A DNA stretch of 64,000 bases from Incurvaria masculella (GCA_946894095.1 OX335665.1:630001-694000); one strand, 5' to 3'. Counted from the stretch's first letter, positions 23,393 through 34,910 are shown. A program made the numbers and translations. Notes: a model not told the origin generated them from the sequence alone.

Positions 23393-23845
23393 TAATAAAG
23401 AAGAAAAAACCCAATTAGGGAATACTCGTTGTGCTTGTAACGTGATCGTTCATTCTGTGTTAAGTGTTGTGCTTGTCGCAACACGCTAGTAGCGAGCTGT
23501 GCATTGTGATCCATCGGGATGCCTGGGACGACCGGGACGACGAACCACTGTTTGTGTTTGTCCATTCCCTTGGGGACAGTGAATGCGCTGGATGGTAGTG
23601 TGGGGCATTATCCGAGACGGTGTGCTCGAAGGGAGGGGTCCTGAACGTCTTTACGGACTCCCTCCGTGGGGGGGCCGGACCACCATTTTTGTGCGTCTTT
23701 TGGAGGTCGGTTTTACGACCGTCTTCTAATTGCGGCTTCTCTGCGAGCTTGATTTCGGATGATGGTCTATGACGAAATCGGGTATCGGTGCGGGTGCTAT
23801 AGCCGCGAGGCTGGTGCACTCGGGAGGAGGTGGGTTAATTAGTTG
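23393..23845. other. moderately GC-rich unassigned stretch
   Basis: Directly after the A-rich tail. It holds 'tgggacgaccgggacgacga' and could be the 5' UTR of a second R1-like LINE. I see no convincing coding frame. Confidence 0.25.
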
Positions 23846-24060
23846 ACACGGGGCCGGGAACTGAACCCAAACGTCTAGGTTGGAAGGCAAGTTCACCTCT
23901 TGGTCCAGCCGCCCCTGAGCTACGAGCCGCTTCGCCGGGTTGGTGGCACCGCATTGAATGAACGATACTAATTGACCATTCGGTTCAATGTAGCCGTACA
24001 ATAAAAGGTCCTGGCATGCGCCTAGTTACCCGGTGGTGTGTTAGGCTAGTGTCGTGACGG
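23846..24060. mobile_element. rearranged SINE B pieces
   Basis: A reversed head ('ctgagctacgagccgct' at about 23918-23934) switches directly to a plus-strand body at 'ccgggttggtggcacc', so two pieces are joined. Confidence 0.45.
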
Positions 24061-24695
24061 TAGATGTGTCAGCCTCGGTAGCCCAGTGGCGCGACGCCTT
24101 GCAAATCAAATCAAATCAAATCAAATAATTTATTGTAACATAATTAGGCACTGGTACACAGTAATCTTACCGTTACCTACAAAATGCTCTTCGTCACGTT
24201 GCACCCACATACACAGCGGTCTAGACTACAATTGTAAAGTATTTTAGGTCGTAGAACGTATTTTCTAGGAGCCAGTTGTGTAAGCGAGTGCAACATTTTC
24301 CATAATCCAACTCTTGTCGGATTTGTTTTGGAAGTTGGTTATAGATGTTAATGCTATTCGCGAATGCTATTTGCGATTCGATAAGCTGGGTGAAGCACCT
24401 CTGAGCGCGGTTAGGTTCTGGATGGGTGACCATTTTCAACCGATGAGGCTGGCCGTGGTTCGAATTCCACGCAAAACTTTAGGTCCCCTTCCTTACTACG
24501 TACCATCGCATTGAATGAACGATGATCGAAGCGGCTATAAACATTATCCGTGTTTTCCATCAAGTTTATTGTAGCCGTGCAATATAAGGAAGGTCCTGGC
24601 ATGGCACCTAGTTCCCATCTGTTGCTTAAGGCTAATACCTGACGGTCAGTTAGGTATTAGCCATCCATGTCTAGTTACATAAACATATAAATATG
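24061..24695 (+). mobile_element. SINE B body with 5S rRNA-derived head, split by a LINE
   Basis: The head starts 'cagcctcggtagcccagtgg' and resumes after the LINE at 24100-24395 with 'gcgcggttaggttctggatg' and 'ggtgacc', very close to 5S rRNA. The body then follows to 24695. Confidence 0.65.
24100..24395 (-). pseudogene. 3' end of a Jockey/CR1-like LINE with ATTTG repeats
   Basis: Minus-strand translation gives 'FANSINIYNQLPKQIRQE' and 'NWLLENTFYDLKYF' before a stop, typical of LINE C-termini. It is followed by a tail of ATTTG units (AAATC on the plus strand at 24104-24126). It has inserted into the 5S-derived head of a SINE. Confidence 0.7.
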
Positions 24696-24734
24696 TGCGC
24701 TGTGTGTAAGAATATAAGATAGAATTTGCGGATT

Positions 24735-24892
24735 TTCGAGTGACTCGTGGTTCAGGGGTGGATGGACTGTGCTTTCCGTCCAATTCAATATAGCCGTTCT
24801 AATAAAGGGAAGGTCCTGGCAAGGCACCTAATTCCTTCGGCAATGCTTATATTCATGACGGGCGGTGTGCTATTAGACATTATCCACCTTTA
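24735..24892 (+). mobile_element. SINE B 3' fragment
   Basis: Matches the body from 'tttccgtccaattcaatat' to 'tattagacat'. Confidence 0.5.
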
Positions 24893-25631
24893 AGTGGAAT
24901 TAGAACCACGGCCGGATCTTGAATCCGACCGCGCCCAGCTTTTCCACACCTCGACGATTCATCACTGAGGTTGACAACATTATAAAGTTATACAAAATCA
25001 TTGACCCGTTCGAATGTTTCACGTTCGGATTACCCGCTTGCGGAATATAGCCCCTCGCGCGGGGCGAAGAGGCGATCGTACGTGTGTGCTCTACCGGCGC
25101 GGAACGGACGGACGGAGCGGAAGTAAGGGTTCGTTCACCCCTCCCCCTCCGCCCCCCCGCCCCGGACCTACCACCAGGCCTGCGACATTCGGCTGTGTAC
25201 GCCGTTCGCGTCATGGGTGAATACCCTCACATCTTGTAGTATATTACCTCTTTATTAAATGCCAATGAATTACATTCTTCTGTCTGACTAAGGGCTGATT
25301 TTTTAATAGTCAGATAGACAGCCAGATAACTAATCGACGGATTTATTTACGGTTCTTCTTATCTATTCGATATAGTAAATTTATAGGTTTATGAGTAAAA
25401 TCATAGTCAGATAATTTTGATAGAAAATATAATTCTCCGGCAATGACTATCCGTCTTTTGTGCAACGTGAATTAGTACTATCAGTCCGATAAGTACTATC
25501 TGAAGATTGATCCGCCCTAAAAAACATTTCTAATCCTCGAAACAGTTATAACAAACATAAAGATGTTGTATGATTAATTACTAATATTCTCGGAATAGAG
25601 AAGCAATAATTTAACCTACAATAAATAGACT
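24893..25631. other. anonymous, GC-rich in its first half
   Basis: 25030-25200 is CpG- and C-run-rich ('cccctcgcgcggggcgaaga'). Frames on both strands there are composition artefacts. Confidence 0.4.
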
Positions 25632-25960
25632 TCATACAAAATGGACTCGAAGAGCTTCGACCGCCGTCGCCTTATGCCCCCGGCTACCGCACACATAAGT
25701 ACTGTTTAAGACGCGGTGCTCGCCCCATCGAAGTAGTGGCGCTGCATAGGTCATGACCATATGGGTCTGAAATAGGATCCTAAAAAGCTCACTGAATCCT
25801 TGGTGTTGGCTGGCTGAAGAATGCAACCTCACGGCACTACAGCGCTCACAAAAGCCCTCCACGAGAGGCGCCGTAGCCCGCACCGTACTTACTCAAAACC
25901 GCAACCCGCACGAATTACACGTGTGGTTGGCCTCCCAAAAATCTAACCTCCCTTCCGTTC
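25632..25960 (-). other. unrecognised CpG-containing open frame
   Basis: Encodes FCERCSAVRLHSSASQHQGF... and ...THMVMTYAAPLLRWGEHRVL. The composition differs from the AT-rich flanks. It has no start context or splice sites I trust, and I do not recognise it. Confidence 0.2.
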
Positions 25961-26049
25961 GTTCATCTAATTGTGACAGCTGCATTTTCACATACTAAAC
26001 AGTATTTTATATTGGTGCTCAGAGATCCGCGCAACTCGGTCACTAAACT

Positions 26050-26460
26050 AAGCACATACTAGTCGTGGGACGGGAAATGAGAAACGAGCTCGTTACTAGT
26101 GTAAAAACGAAGTATTCATTTTACGCCGAGCAGTATGGCCCCTACAAATTTCTTGTAGCGCACTGGATCGCGCACGCGGGTTGCCCGTAGGTTGCGAGCC
26201 GTCTAGACGCAACGACCCGCCAGCCGCGACTGTCTCGCTCGTGGAATAGCGGGCGGCAGTACTGTAACGTCGGTTGAGGCTTGGGGCCGGCGACTCTCGT
26301 AACTGGAGTTACGAGTAATAATAGTTAGTAATACTAATAATTACTTCGTTGCGGCTTCTAGCCGGCGACTCTTTACCGCCGGTTACCGCCGAAACTGTAA
26401 TGCGCGCGCGCAGTGCGCACTGTAATCGAAGAGGGGCTACATTGTTAACGACCGACGTGG
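26050..26460. other. CpG-rich island, no gene assigned
   Basis: Dense CpG ('gcgcgcgcgcagtgcgcac', 'ccggcgactct' twice) in an otherwise AT-rich region. It could be a promoter or a decayed LTR or 5' UTR. The A-rich run at 26809-26860 lies downstream. Confidence 0.3.
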
Positions 26461-27059
26461 TGGTTTGCTTACAGAAAAAGTCCAACGATTAGTATTTCTA
26501 AATAAGCATATAAAATAAATGATTATAATGTTTTGTAAACCCAATTGTATAAATTTAAGAAATCTTTGTTTGAGTTATTTTTGTGTAGCAAATAGTATGC
26601 GTGTTCTTTGTTTCTTGTTTCTGATTTTAAGTTGGTCATTCAATCTGTTTGTGTTATTATTTTGTTTCTGTTATTTTGTTATTTGTCTTTACTGAAACTT
26701 GTTATTCATACTATGTAAGATATTTCTATGCGTGGAAACTTTGCTGGTTTGTGTGTATTTTTCTGGAAGTTATTTATATGTTTGTTTTGTAACTGTATGT
26801 TTCCCAAAGAAAAAAAAAATAAAATAAAAAAAAAATGTCCAGCAAAAAAAAAAAAAAAAAAAGGAGAAGAAGGGAGAGGGAGTTTTTTTTCATTTCTTTT
26901 TGCAACAGTTTCCGCAAACGGCTATCGGCATCAGCAATAAGAGTTACAAACGTTTTCGAAGACCAGTGGAAACGCCCACGACTACTATATACTACACAGA
27001 TCCTGGGTCACTCGCTTAACTGGTTAACACAACTACAAAACGGCTGATGCGTTTCTGTC

Positions 27060-27697
27060 AACATTTTGTTTAATTCCTCATACCGCCTTTATTACTAGTA
27101 TTTTATAGCTAGAAATACCGGTAATAGCGATGGTATAAATGTTTATTAGTAAGGCAGTATTTGTTTAATAAATATGCAGCTGTGTGGCTTTTGTAGCATT
27201 CATATTTCATATCATGATTATATGTTTCTAAACAAAGCATCTTAATATTAAAATCACATCAAATACTATAGAATAATACGGGATGAAAATTGGTTCTTGG
27301 GGCACTTTTTCCCGTGTAACTCCCATCCGCCAAACGTGCGATAAGGAACCTTGTTCGAAAAACTGATTCCCCCCCTTCCTCTCTGCCAGGCGACCATAAA
27401 TGGACTCCTGCACAAATGTATCAAGCGTTCGTTTCTTGTACCTGCTGGAACCTGTACTGCACGGTATCGCTGTAGCTCGCGTGTGGAGGCCGTGTCGCTT
27501 CTGGGACTGACCTTATCTCTCTCCCTTCACAGTCGGGCGGGCGCGGTGCGCGTCAGGAAAGTGCTTTTATTTCGCGAATATGTTTTACATTAATAATACA
27601 ATGCCCCTGGTCGCATTGTACTCGCTACACGATCCATGTATCTCAGCACTGCATACATTCCCGTGCATGTCGTAAGAGCCGACCAAGGGATTCTTCG
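27060..27697. other. anonymous sequence
   Basis: One short frame (27351-27593) without recognisable content. Confidence 0.4.
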
Positions 27698-27868
27698 TTC
27701 GTGGTTCGCATGCGTTAAACTGCTGGGTGGTAGAGTCAATCCCGCCCGGGTTGGTACCATCGCATTGCATGAACGATGGTCGAAATAGTAATTAAAATTG
27801 TACGTGTTTTTCATCTACTTCAACGTAGCAGCGCAATATAAAAAACGTCCTGTTATGGCACCTAGATC
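27698..27868 (+). mobile_element. SINE B body fragment
   Basis: From the 'cgtggttcgcatgcg' segment to 'tggcacctag'. Head and tail are absent. Confidence 0.55.
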
Positions 27869-28346
27869 ATAAATGTAAAATTATAACTAGTACCAACGTG
27901 AAGGATTGTTGCTTATGATACATTAAACTCTGTCCATTTTTATTGCGTTTGGACTGGGACTGGAGCATTTTGCTCTACGCTGAGCTCTCTGGTGTCTCTA
28001 AGATATTCGAAATCTCAAAACCGCATTTTTCAATAACTTTAAAATGGCAATAATGGTCTTCAATATTCATAATTTGAAAAGTTATATAATTTTCTAAATT
28101 ATTACACTGGTTTGGAAGATAGACACTAACATTTTGAGGGGCCCAAAATGTATGGGGCAATAGGCATTCTCATTTGGCACTTTTGAATTAACATTTGAAA
28201 TGGAGAATGTTAGGTTCAGCCCGACATCAGTCTATCCGGAAATGCGTTGACAGTTCACACCTACACGAACCCGCCAATACATCTGCGACTATATTTATGT
28301 TTTACATGTTCGGTTAAGATGGGTTGGTTGTTGGCACTCCTCTCAT
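27869..28346. other. anonymous sequence
   Basis: Nothing recognised. Confidence 0.4.
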
Positions 28347-28627
28347 TAGGGTTCCGTACCAAAAAGGTGAAAACGGAACCCTATTACTAAGCCTCCGCTG
28401 TCCGTCTGTCCGTCCGTCTGTCACAGGGCTGTATCTCATGAACCGTAATAGGTAGGAAGCTGAAATTTTCCCAGAGTGTGTATTTATTTTGCCGCTATAA
28501 CAACAAATAGGTAAAATAAAAAAATAATAATCATTAAAGAGGGTTCCCATACAAAAAACGTGATTTTTTTGGGTTAAATCTTGTACGATGGTACGGAACC
28601 CTTCGTGTGCGAGTCCGACTCGCACTT
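28347..28627 (-). mobile_element. family C element, near full length
   Basis: Both ends are present ('agggttccgtaccaaaaagg', 'gagtccgactcgcacttg'). Confidence 0.75.
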
Positions 28628-28888
28628 GTTTGTACCATCAAGGGGCCTTCTGTGCCGGATATCATGGGTTCGATGTGCGCCTCGTTAATACACAAATATT
28701 ATTTTTTGTGATTTGCAAAAGTTAATTTCGTCACGAATGGGAAGTTGTGGTTCGGAACAACCTCGCATAAATCCATGCATCCTAGGTCTTTTCACCATGT
28801 ACTGAATAGTTTAGTTCTTACCACCTCGCTATTAATACCAGTACTAGCCTGGCTTAGCTACATAATTTCCTAGCTAATAGGTTAGTCC

Positions 28889-29288
28889 AAATGGACACCT
28901 GGGGGCCTATTCAGGTAAGAGTGAGTTCGATTTCGGGAGTGAGTTAACCTAAAAATAGCTCGGAAATAGATAATTATTTAAATAACGGATCTGTTACTTA
29001 TACTTCCAACATATTTATTGGAAAAACCAGATTTTTACCAAACTAAAATGTTGTTCAAGAAGTATGGTAAAGTGAAATATTTAAAAAAGTGAGTTGATAT
29101 TTAGCGATGAATTAGAACTCACTCTTACCTGAATAGACCCCTGGTTTGTCCCATAAATACGTTGGAAGGTAAATTAACAGTTCCGTTATTTAAATATTGT
29201 TGCATCTATAAAAATTATAATATTTTTATCTATTTTTAGGTTAACTCAATCCCGAACTCGAACTCACTCTTACCTGAATGGACACCTG
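28889..29288. mobile_element. family G element plus an inverted partial copy
   Basis: A full unit (28889-29145) is followed by a reversed partial one ending 'actcactcttacctgaatgg', giving three related ends. Confidence 0.6.
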
Positions 29289-29864
29289 TCTTTACAATCT
29301 TAACAAACATGTTTAAGTACATAGCAAAATTTAAGTTTTCCATCGCCATGCTTACGGCTATCAACCAATTAAGACAATAGAGTTCACAAAATGTGATAAT
29401 TTCATTATTTAAACGCTAATAAATCCCATCGTGCTCTATACGGGGCAGCGAGGTGTGGAAGGTCTCATAGCACATGCCAGGCATGCCGCGAGCAATTCCC
29501 TGCGAAACGTCGACTTCTTTCCCTGGGAATAGATCGACCAAGGGTTTTCAATGAAGAGATATGGGGGGTGCGCTTCGTTTGTTTTTTTTTGTGGGGTTTG
29601 GGAGGCTACGCAGTGGCGTAGCATGGGGGGGCACTTAGGCGGGGGCGGCATTTCACAGGTGGCGGAAATAATATTTTCTTCAAAATTGTTTCGTTAATGT
29701 TTTGTTGTGTCCATACAGGCAAAACATGGTTTTTTCAATAACTTTTATTTAGAAAATTAATATTAATTCGATTTTAATTTAATTAAACATCTCTTTTTGC
29801 AAATGTTTTGTACTTCGCCGTTATGACCGAATAAGAGTACCCTTGAGAGATAGTGCTTTAATTT
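29289..29864. other. anonymous sequence
   Basis: G-run-rich patch at 29566-29650. No gene. Confidence 0.4.
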
Positions 29865-30250
29865 GAGCGGCTCGTAGTCTAGTGGCGCGGGGACTGGCCT
29901 AGCGTACCAGAGGCCCGGGTTCAATACAAACTTGCACTCTTTCTCTTTCTGAGTTCGATAAGCGCATTTCGTCACGAATGCGAGCTGCTCCATGGTTCGG
30001 AATCCATGTAAAACTGTAGGTCCCCTTCCCCTACTAGGTGGTAGGGCTTGGTACCATCGCATTGGATAAAAAAAATGGTCGAAGCGGCAATGAAAAATTG
30101 TCCGTGTTTTCCATCCAGTTCAATGTAGCCGTGCTCATAAAGGGAAGGTCCTGGCATGGCACCTAATTCCTTCGAGAATGTGGTTTATTGGGCTAATATC
30201 ATAACGGTAGTTGTGTGGTATTAGCCATCCATGTCAGGTCGCACAAAAAA
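29865..30250 (+). mobile_element. SINE B, tRNA-like head, full length
   Basis: Starts gagcggctcgtagtctagtg. Contains the 3' stem-loop 'ggctaatatc...gtattagcc' and an A tail. Confidence 0.8.
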
Positions 30251-30310
30251 AAATGTACGGTAAAAAGGCATATTTTATGATCAATCACAAAAATAAGAGG
30301 GCGTCAAATT

Positions 30311-30870
30311 TGGGATCCGCACCGGGTGCTAGTGGCCTATGCTACCCACTGAGGCTACGAGAGCTTCATCGGTCGTGGTTCAGGTTCCACGTCAAACTGT
30401 AGATACCTTTCCTCACTAAGTGGTAAATACCATCGCATTTGATGAACGACGGTCGAGGCTTCAATTGAAATAGTCCATGTTTTCCATCTAGTTCAACGTT
30501 TCTTAACCTGGAGTCCATGGACCCTTTGGGGGTTCGTGGCATGAGTGCTGACGGTCCATGTTTGATAAGATGACAATACATATATTGCAAAATATAATAC
30601 AATATAATAAAAAAATATGAAGTAGTTTTTTCAAAATAGCTTCTTTGATTTCCCTTCAAGTGAGTTCGGAAGGAGACCGTTATCATTTTGAAATTCCGCA
30701 AGGGGTCCATGACCACAAAAAGGTTAAGAAACCCTGGTCAAGTTCAATGTAGCCGCTCATTATAAGGAAGGTCCTGGCAGGGTACCTGGTTCCCATGTGG
30801 TGTGTTGGACTAATACCATGACAGTACGTATGTCATGTACGGTAGTCATCTATGTCCATGCAACAAAAAA
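30311..30870 (+). mobile_element. SINE B-related copy split by a hAT-like element
   Basis: The body is seen from 'gtggttcaggttccac' to 'gttcaacg' and again from 'gttcaatgtagccg' to the A run. The interruption is 30497-30739. Confidence 0.6.
30497..30739. mobile_element. hAT-like MITE
   Basis: The ends are inverted 'tttcttaacctggagtccat' and 'ggttaagaaaccctgg'. 'CAGGGTTTCTTAACC' resembles the ends of hAT elements. Flanks 30489-30496 (tagttcaa) and 30740-30747 (aagttcaa) differ by one base, as expected for an 8-bp target duplication. A fragment is at 35795-35880. Confidence 0.6.
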
Positions 30871-31117
30871 AAAATACAGCGCACAAGAGAGAGTGGGTAT
30901 TGCATCAGGACTGCTTGGTAGACACGACTAGATTGATGAAATATTTCGTAAAGGTAAGCTATGTTGCATTCGTAATCATGTATGAAAATGTGTGTCTGTA
31001 GAGGGACGAAATAAGTATGATGCGATCGTAGTGATGCTCTATCATAATTACCTACCGGCGTGATTACATGTTTATAATCTTAAAATTATATTTATTATAA
31101 AAATTGTAGAGATTCAT

Positions 31118-31190
31118 TTGAGTTTCAGCGACATCTACATTTGAAACATTAATCAGATTTTGAAAATACGAGTGTAAAAACTTTCCAAAT
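31118..31190 (+). repeat. family Z SINE tail
   Basis: 'gagtttcagcgacatctaca' then 'attttgaaaata'. No tRNA head is present. Confidence 0.5.
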
Positions 31191-31399
31191 AAGATAGTAT
31201 AATGCTCCCTTTTGTCTTGTAATTTTGTTTAAATGGACACAAAAATATTACCTAAGCGAAGAAGTAGCCACAAAGAAACTCCGCAGGGATTCCGTCTATT
31301 TTAAACGTATGTGTTACACAGTTTTTCCCAAACATAAAAAAAACTCCCCACAGTCAACCTTTCGCAGCGATCCCGCCAGGTATCGTAATCAGTGATATG

Positions 31400-31582
31400 T
31401 GAATTTCGTTATTTTTACTACGCGCCAGCAACAGTTGCACGCGACGAGTCAGCAAGGAAGGGCGCATCCGCCATCTTTGTTATTTTGACAGTCCGTTTAA
31501 GTACTCTGTGTTGCTTTATTGTTCGTACCTTGGCGGGAAAGTGATGTGATATCTTTGGATTATCTTCGCATCGTTAAAATAG
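31400..31582 (+). promoter_or_regulatory. candidate promoter and non-coding first exon
   Basis: A CpG-richer, repeat-free stretch carries 'gccatctttg' and 'ttggcgggaaa' motifs (E2F/YY1-like) and ends in a consensus donor ATAG|gtaagg at 31583. It is the best-looking donor-terminated leader upstream of the PTB-gene start exon, whose acceptor requires one. The link across 7 kb is inference. Long-read cDNA joining 31582 to 38629 would settle it. Confidence 0.35.
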
Positions 31583-31629
31583 GTAAGGGCCTAGAGATAT
31601 TGTTTTATGTGCATCTACCTACATTTATT

Positions 31630-31946
31630 TACGAGTGCCTCGCAGACTAGTGGCGGGGCGTCTTGCCTTGAATACCAGAGGTCTGGGTTCAAATCCCCGC
31701 CCGTTCGTGCACCACGTATGCGAGCTGCTCCATGGTTCGGAATCAATGTAAAACTGTAGGTCGCATTGGATGAAAAGATGAAGTGGCAATGAAAAATTGT
31801 CCGTGTTTTCCTTCCAGTTCAGCGTAACCGTGCTCATAAAGGGAAGATCCTGGCACGACACCTAATTTCTTTGGGAATGTGGTGTATAGCGCGGTGTAAC
31901 GGTAATTGCGCGGTATTAGCCATCCGTGTTAGGTTGCATAAAAAAA
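31630..31946 (+). mobile_element. SINE B, tRNA-like head, body shortened
   Basis: Box B GGTTCAAATCC lies at 31686-31696. Parts of the body around 'gtaccatcg' are deleted. Confidence 0.75.
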
Positions 31947-32017
31947 CATGTATTCATTTACCGATATATATAGTGACAAGCTGGACAAGCGATATCTCAA
32001 ATCTTTACCCTTTTATG

Positions 32018-33162
32018 TCTAGACAAAATATAAACTTCAAAAATGTTAATCTCGGTAACTAGACTAGTCTCGGAAAAACGTGAGGATTACGATGGCGAAA
32101 TTAATGTGCTGGCCGTTACGACACCCCGTATAGTCTTAGCGGTGGTTTGGGTGGTCCAGACATTAACCAGCAAGCTTTTTCCTGGGATTCCTCAATCAGG
32201 AATCAGGAATCCTGAGTCTGGAAAACCGCTCTTACAGCGGATTTTTTTTTAAAGCGATTTTCCGATGGAAAGCTATGATTAATTGAAATATAGTAATCCG
32301 GAATCGTATCATGAAGAAAATCGAAATTTTCCCTACCCCTAAAAGTTGTCAGATTTTAACATATTTTTTTATAATTCAGAAACCTTCATTCTATGTCCGG
32401 AAGTTCTCCTTTTTTTGTAAATATCTGTATTTTTGGGTAAAAAAAATCCAAATTCAAACGGAAACGTTTATGGACAATATTTTCCAATCTAAAAGATATA
32501 TTTGAAAAATTAAGTCGTAGATATTGATTAATTAAGACGTAGATATTGAGAATATATTTTAGAATCTAAAATTTCAAAAACTTAGTAAAACATTAAGAGC
32601 ATTGGAACAGTCTTAGAAATTTTAGATTCTAAAATAAATTCTCAATATCTACGTCTGTATGATTTAATTTTTCAAATATATCTTTTAGATTGGAAAATAT
32701 TGTCCATAAACGTTTCCGTTTGAATTTTAGATTTTTTTTAGCCAAAAATACAGATACTTACAAAAAAAAGGAGAACTTCCGGACATATAATGAAGGTTTC
32801 TGAATTATACAAAAGTATGTTAAAACCTGACAACTTTTAGGGGTAGGGAAAATTTTGATTTTCTTGATGAAACGATTCGGGATTACTATATTACAATTAA
32901 TCAGGGCTTTCCATCGGAAAATCGCTTTGAAAAAATATCCGCTGTAAGAGCGGTTTTCCAGACTCAGGATTCCTGATTCCTCATTAAGTAATCCCAGGAA
33001 CAAGCTTGCTGGTTAATGTCTGGACCACCCAAACCACCGCTAACACTATACGGGGTGTCGTAACGGCCAGCACATTAATTTCGCCATCGTAATCCTCATG
33101 TTTTTCCGAGACTAGTGTAGTTACCGAGATTTATATTTTTGAATTTTATATTTTTGTCTAGA
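32018..33162. mobile_element. 1.15-kb foldback (giant inverted repeat)
   Basis: Starts and ends TCTAGA. Arms of about 550 bp are almost fully complementary: 'taatctcggtaactag', 'gtgctggccgttacgacacc', a family I repeat, 'tcggaaaatcgctttgaaaa', and 'ctaaaagatatatttgaaaa'. The loop of about 40 nt is near 32575-32617. Frames on both strands are mirror images. A scrap of the arm is at 33457-33490. Confidence 0.85.
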
Positions 33163-33195
33163 GTATAATTTGACTTTGTAACCATGCTAAAACAA

Positions 33196-33282
33196 GGTAT
33201 TTGCATGGAACCTAGATCCAACGTGGCGTATCAAGCTAATCTCATGACAGTAGGTGTGATATTAGCCATCCATGTCCAAGTA
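33196..33282 (+). mobile_element. SINE B 3' fragment
   Basis: 'gcatggaacctag' to 'tattagccatccatgtcc' followed by a TATAAG microsatellite. Confidence 0.45.
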
Positions 33283-33299
33283 TAAGTATAAGTATAGTA

Positions 33300-33870
33300 C
33301 ATGCAACGTTCCCACGTTCTTACGGAACATTCGATTCTTTTACACTAAATTATTGAATTACTTTGCATAGAAACTCCAACTATTTATTTAGAGGATCTTC
33401 AGTAAAAAGTTATTCAACTTTTTTGTTCGTTTCAATCCCAATAATCATTTCCCAAATTTAATGTGCTGGCCATTACGACATCCTGTATAATACATAATAT
33501 AATAACCTTGATTATATTTGTATATGTATACAGGACATATATAAATAGAATCAAGACTAACCTCTATACGATTGTTTTTGTCAACCGAAACATTTTAACC
33601 TAAAATAATAAAATGATGTTTTCATAAAATATTTCTCTTATCACCAGATTTACTCAGCGATGATAAGTACGATGTTGGTTTAGTGATAAGGTCGTGATAA
33701 CACCGCTTTCGCTTATCAAATCCCATCATGTGATTGGATACACTTTGCCATAAGTGTCGGCTGCGTGAAGTGTCAGGTGCTAGGGGTTTCGTTAGTTCCG
33801 GTGTGATTCGTAAAGTCAAAAGAAATTATAAAAAAAAGTTTATAATGCCGCGGGTTCTGAAGTGTGCTTT
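33300..33870. other. anonymous sequence
   Basis: Only a 35-bp scrap of the foldback arm, at 33457-33490. Confidence 0.4.
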
Positions 33871-33948
33871 TTAGGGTTCCGTACCCGAAGGGTGCCAATG
33901 GAACCCTATTACGAAGCCTCCGCTGTCCGTCCGTCCGTCTGTCACAGA
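33871..33948 (-). mobile_element. family C element, truncated at microsatellite
   Basis: Only 'tagggttccgtacccgaagg' to 'ccgtctgtcacag'. Confidence 0.6.
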
Positions 33949-34060
33949 AAGTATGGTTTAGCGGCAGACAATTGTCTTATGCACGGTGTTCAGGAACCAG
34001 TAAGATCAAAATGGAGTAATTCTGTACACAAAAGATATTATTTCGTGGACATAAACACTT

Positions 34061-34466
34061 AGCGACTCGTGGCCTAGTCGCGCGGGGACCGGCCTGGCGT
34101 ACCAGAGGTCTGGGTTCAATTCCTTGCCCCGATATGCACCACTATCCTTCTCTTTCTGAGTTCGATAAGTGCATTTCGTCGCGAGCTGCTTTTATGATTA
34201 GGAATCCATGTGAAATTGTAGGTCCCCTTCCCCTACTAGGTGGTAGGGTTTAAGCCCGCCCGGGTTGGTACCATCGCATTGGATGAAAATATGGTCAAAG
34301 CATGAAACATTGTTCGTGTTTTCCATCCAGTTAAATGTAGCCGTGCTCATAGAGGGAAGGTCCTGGTATATGGCACCTAATTCCTTCGGTAATGTGGTGT
34401 ATTAGGCTAATATCATAACGGTATAGTGTGGTATTAGCCATCCATATCAGGTTGCATAAAAAACCC
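34061..34466 (+). mobile_element. SINE B, tRNA-like head, full length
   Basis: The head 'gcgactcgtggcctagtcgc' and complete body end in AAAAAA. Confidence 0.8.
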
Positions 34467-34507
34467 CTTTCGGCTTTGTGTACTGGTTTCAAGGAAATTT
34501 TTTATAA

Positions 34508-34575
34508 ATAAAAAAGGTCTTGGCATGGCACCTAGTTTCTTCTAAGAATGCGGTGTTTTGGGCTAATAGCCATGT
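34508..34575 (+). mobile_element. SINE B 3' scrap
   Basis: Only 'ggtcttggcatggcaccta' to 'gggctaatag'. Confidence 0.4.
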
Positions 34576-34700
34576 AAACCAACTCCCTTCCGAGGTATTT
34601 CCCCCAAAGTACTTCAAACAAGGTGTGAAGAACCACCCGGCCAGCCGGATCAGGAGAAGTTGAGTGACAAACGCAAGTTTAGAAGAATTATACATTAATG
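34576..34700 (+). pseudogene. LINE C-terminal scrap
   Basis: Short match 'NQLPSEVFPPKYFKQGVKNH' to LINE C-termini. A related scrap is at 48430-48555. Confidence 0.4.
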
Positions 34701-34739
34701 TTTATATTGGAAGAAGACATTTTTTTTCCGTTTCTATTT

Positions 34740-34910
34740 GTAAGGGGACCGTGAAAAGTACGCTAGGAGCTCACATAAGAGGAACCCACGATGCCCATGG
34801 GCTTTCGAACTTTCACGGGGGCTGCGAACAAGAAAGTTAAGCCGCGAAAATTATGCCGACCAGTTAGGTACTTTATCACACGTTTGAAGGACCCAAGGTT
34901 GTACTATGAT
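34740..34910. repeat. family W repeat
   Basis: 'cccatgggctttcgaacttt' and 'gaaggacccaaggttgtact', collinear with the 22.9-kb copy. Confidence 0.35.

Noticed and set aside
23100..23565. Lys-rich and Phe-rich frames on both strands
   Set aside because: They result from the A-rich tail at 23274-23392, a LINE poly(A) region, not a gene.
32311..33003. Mirror-image open frames on opposite strands
   Set aside because: They are the two arms of the foldback read on opposite strands. Composition is AT-rich and there is no protein signature.
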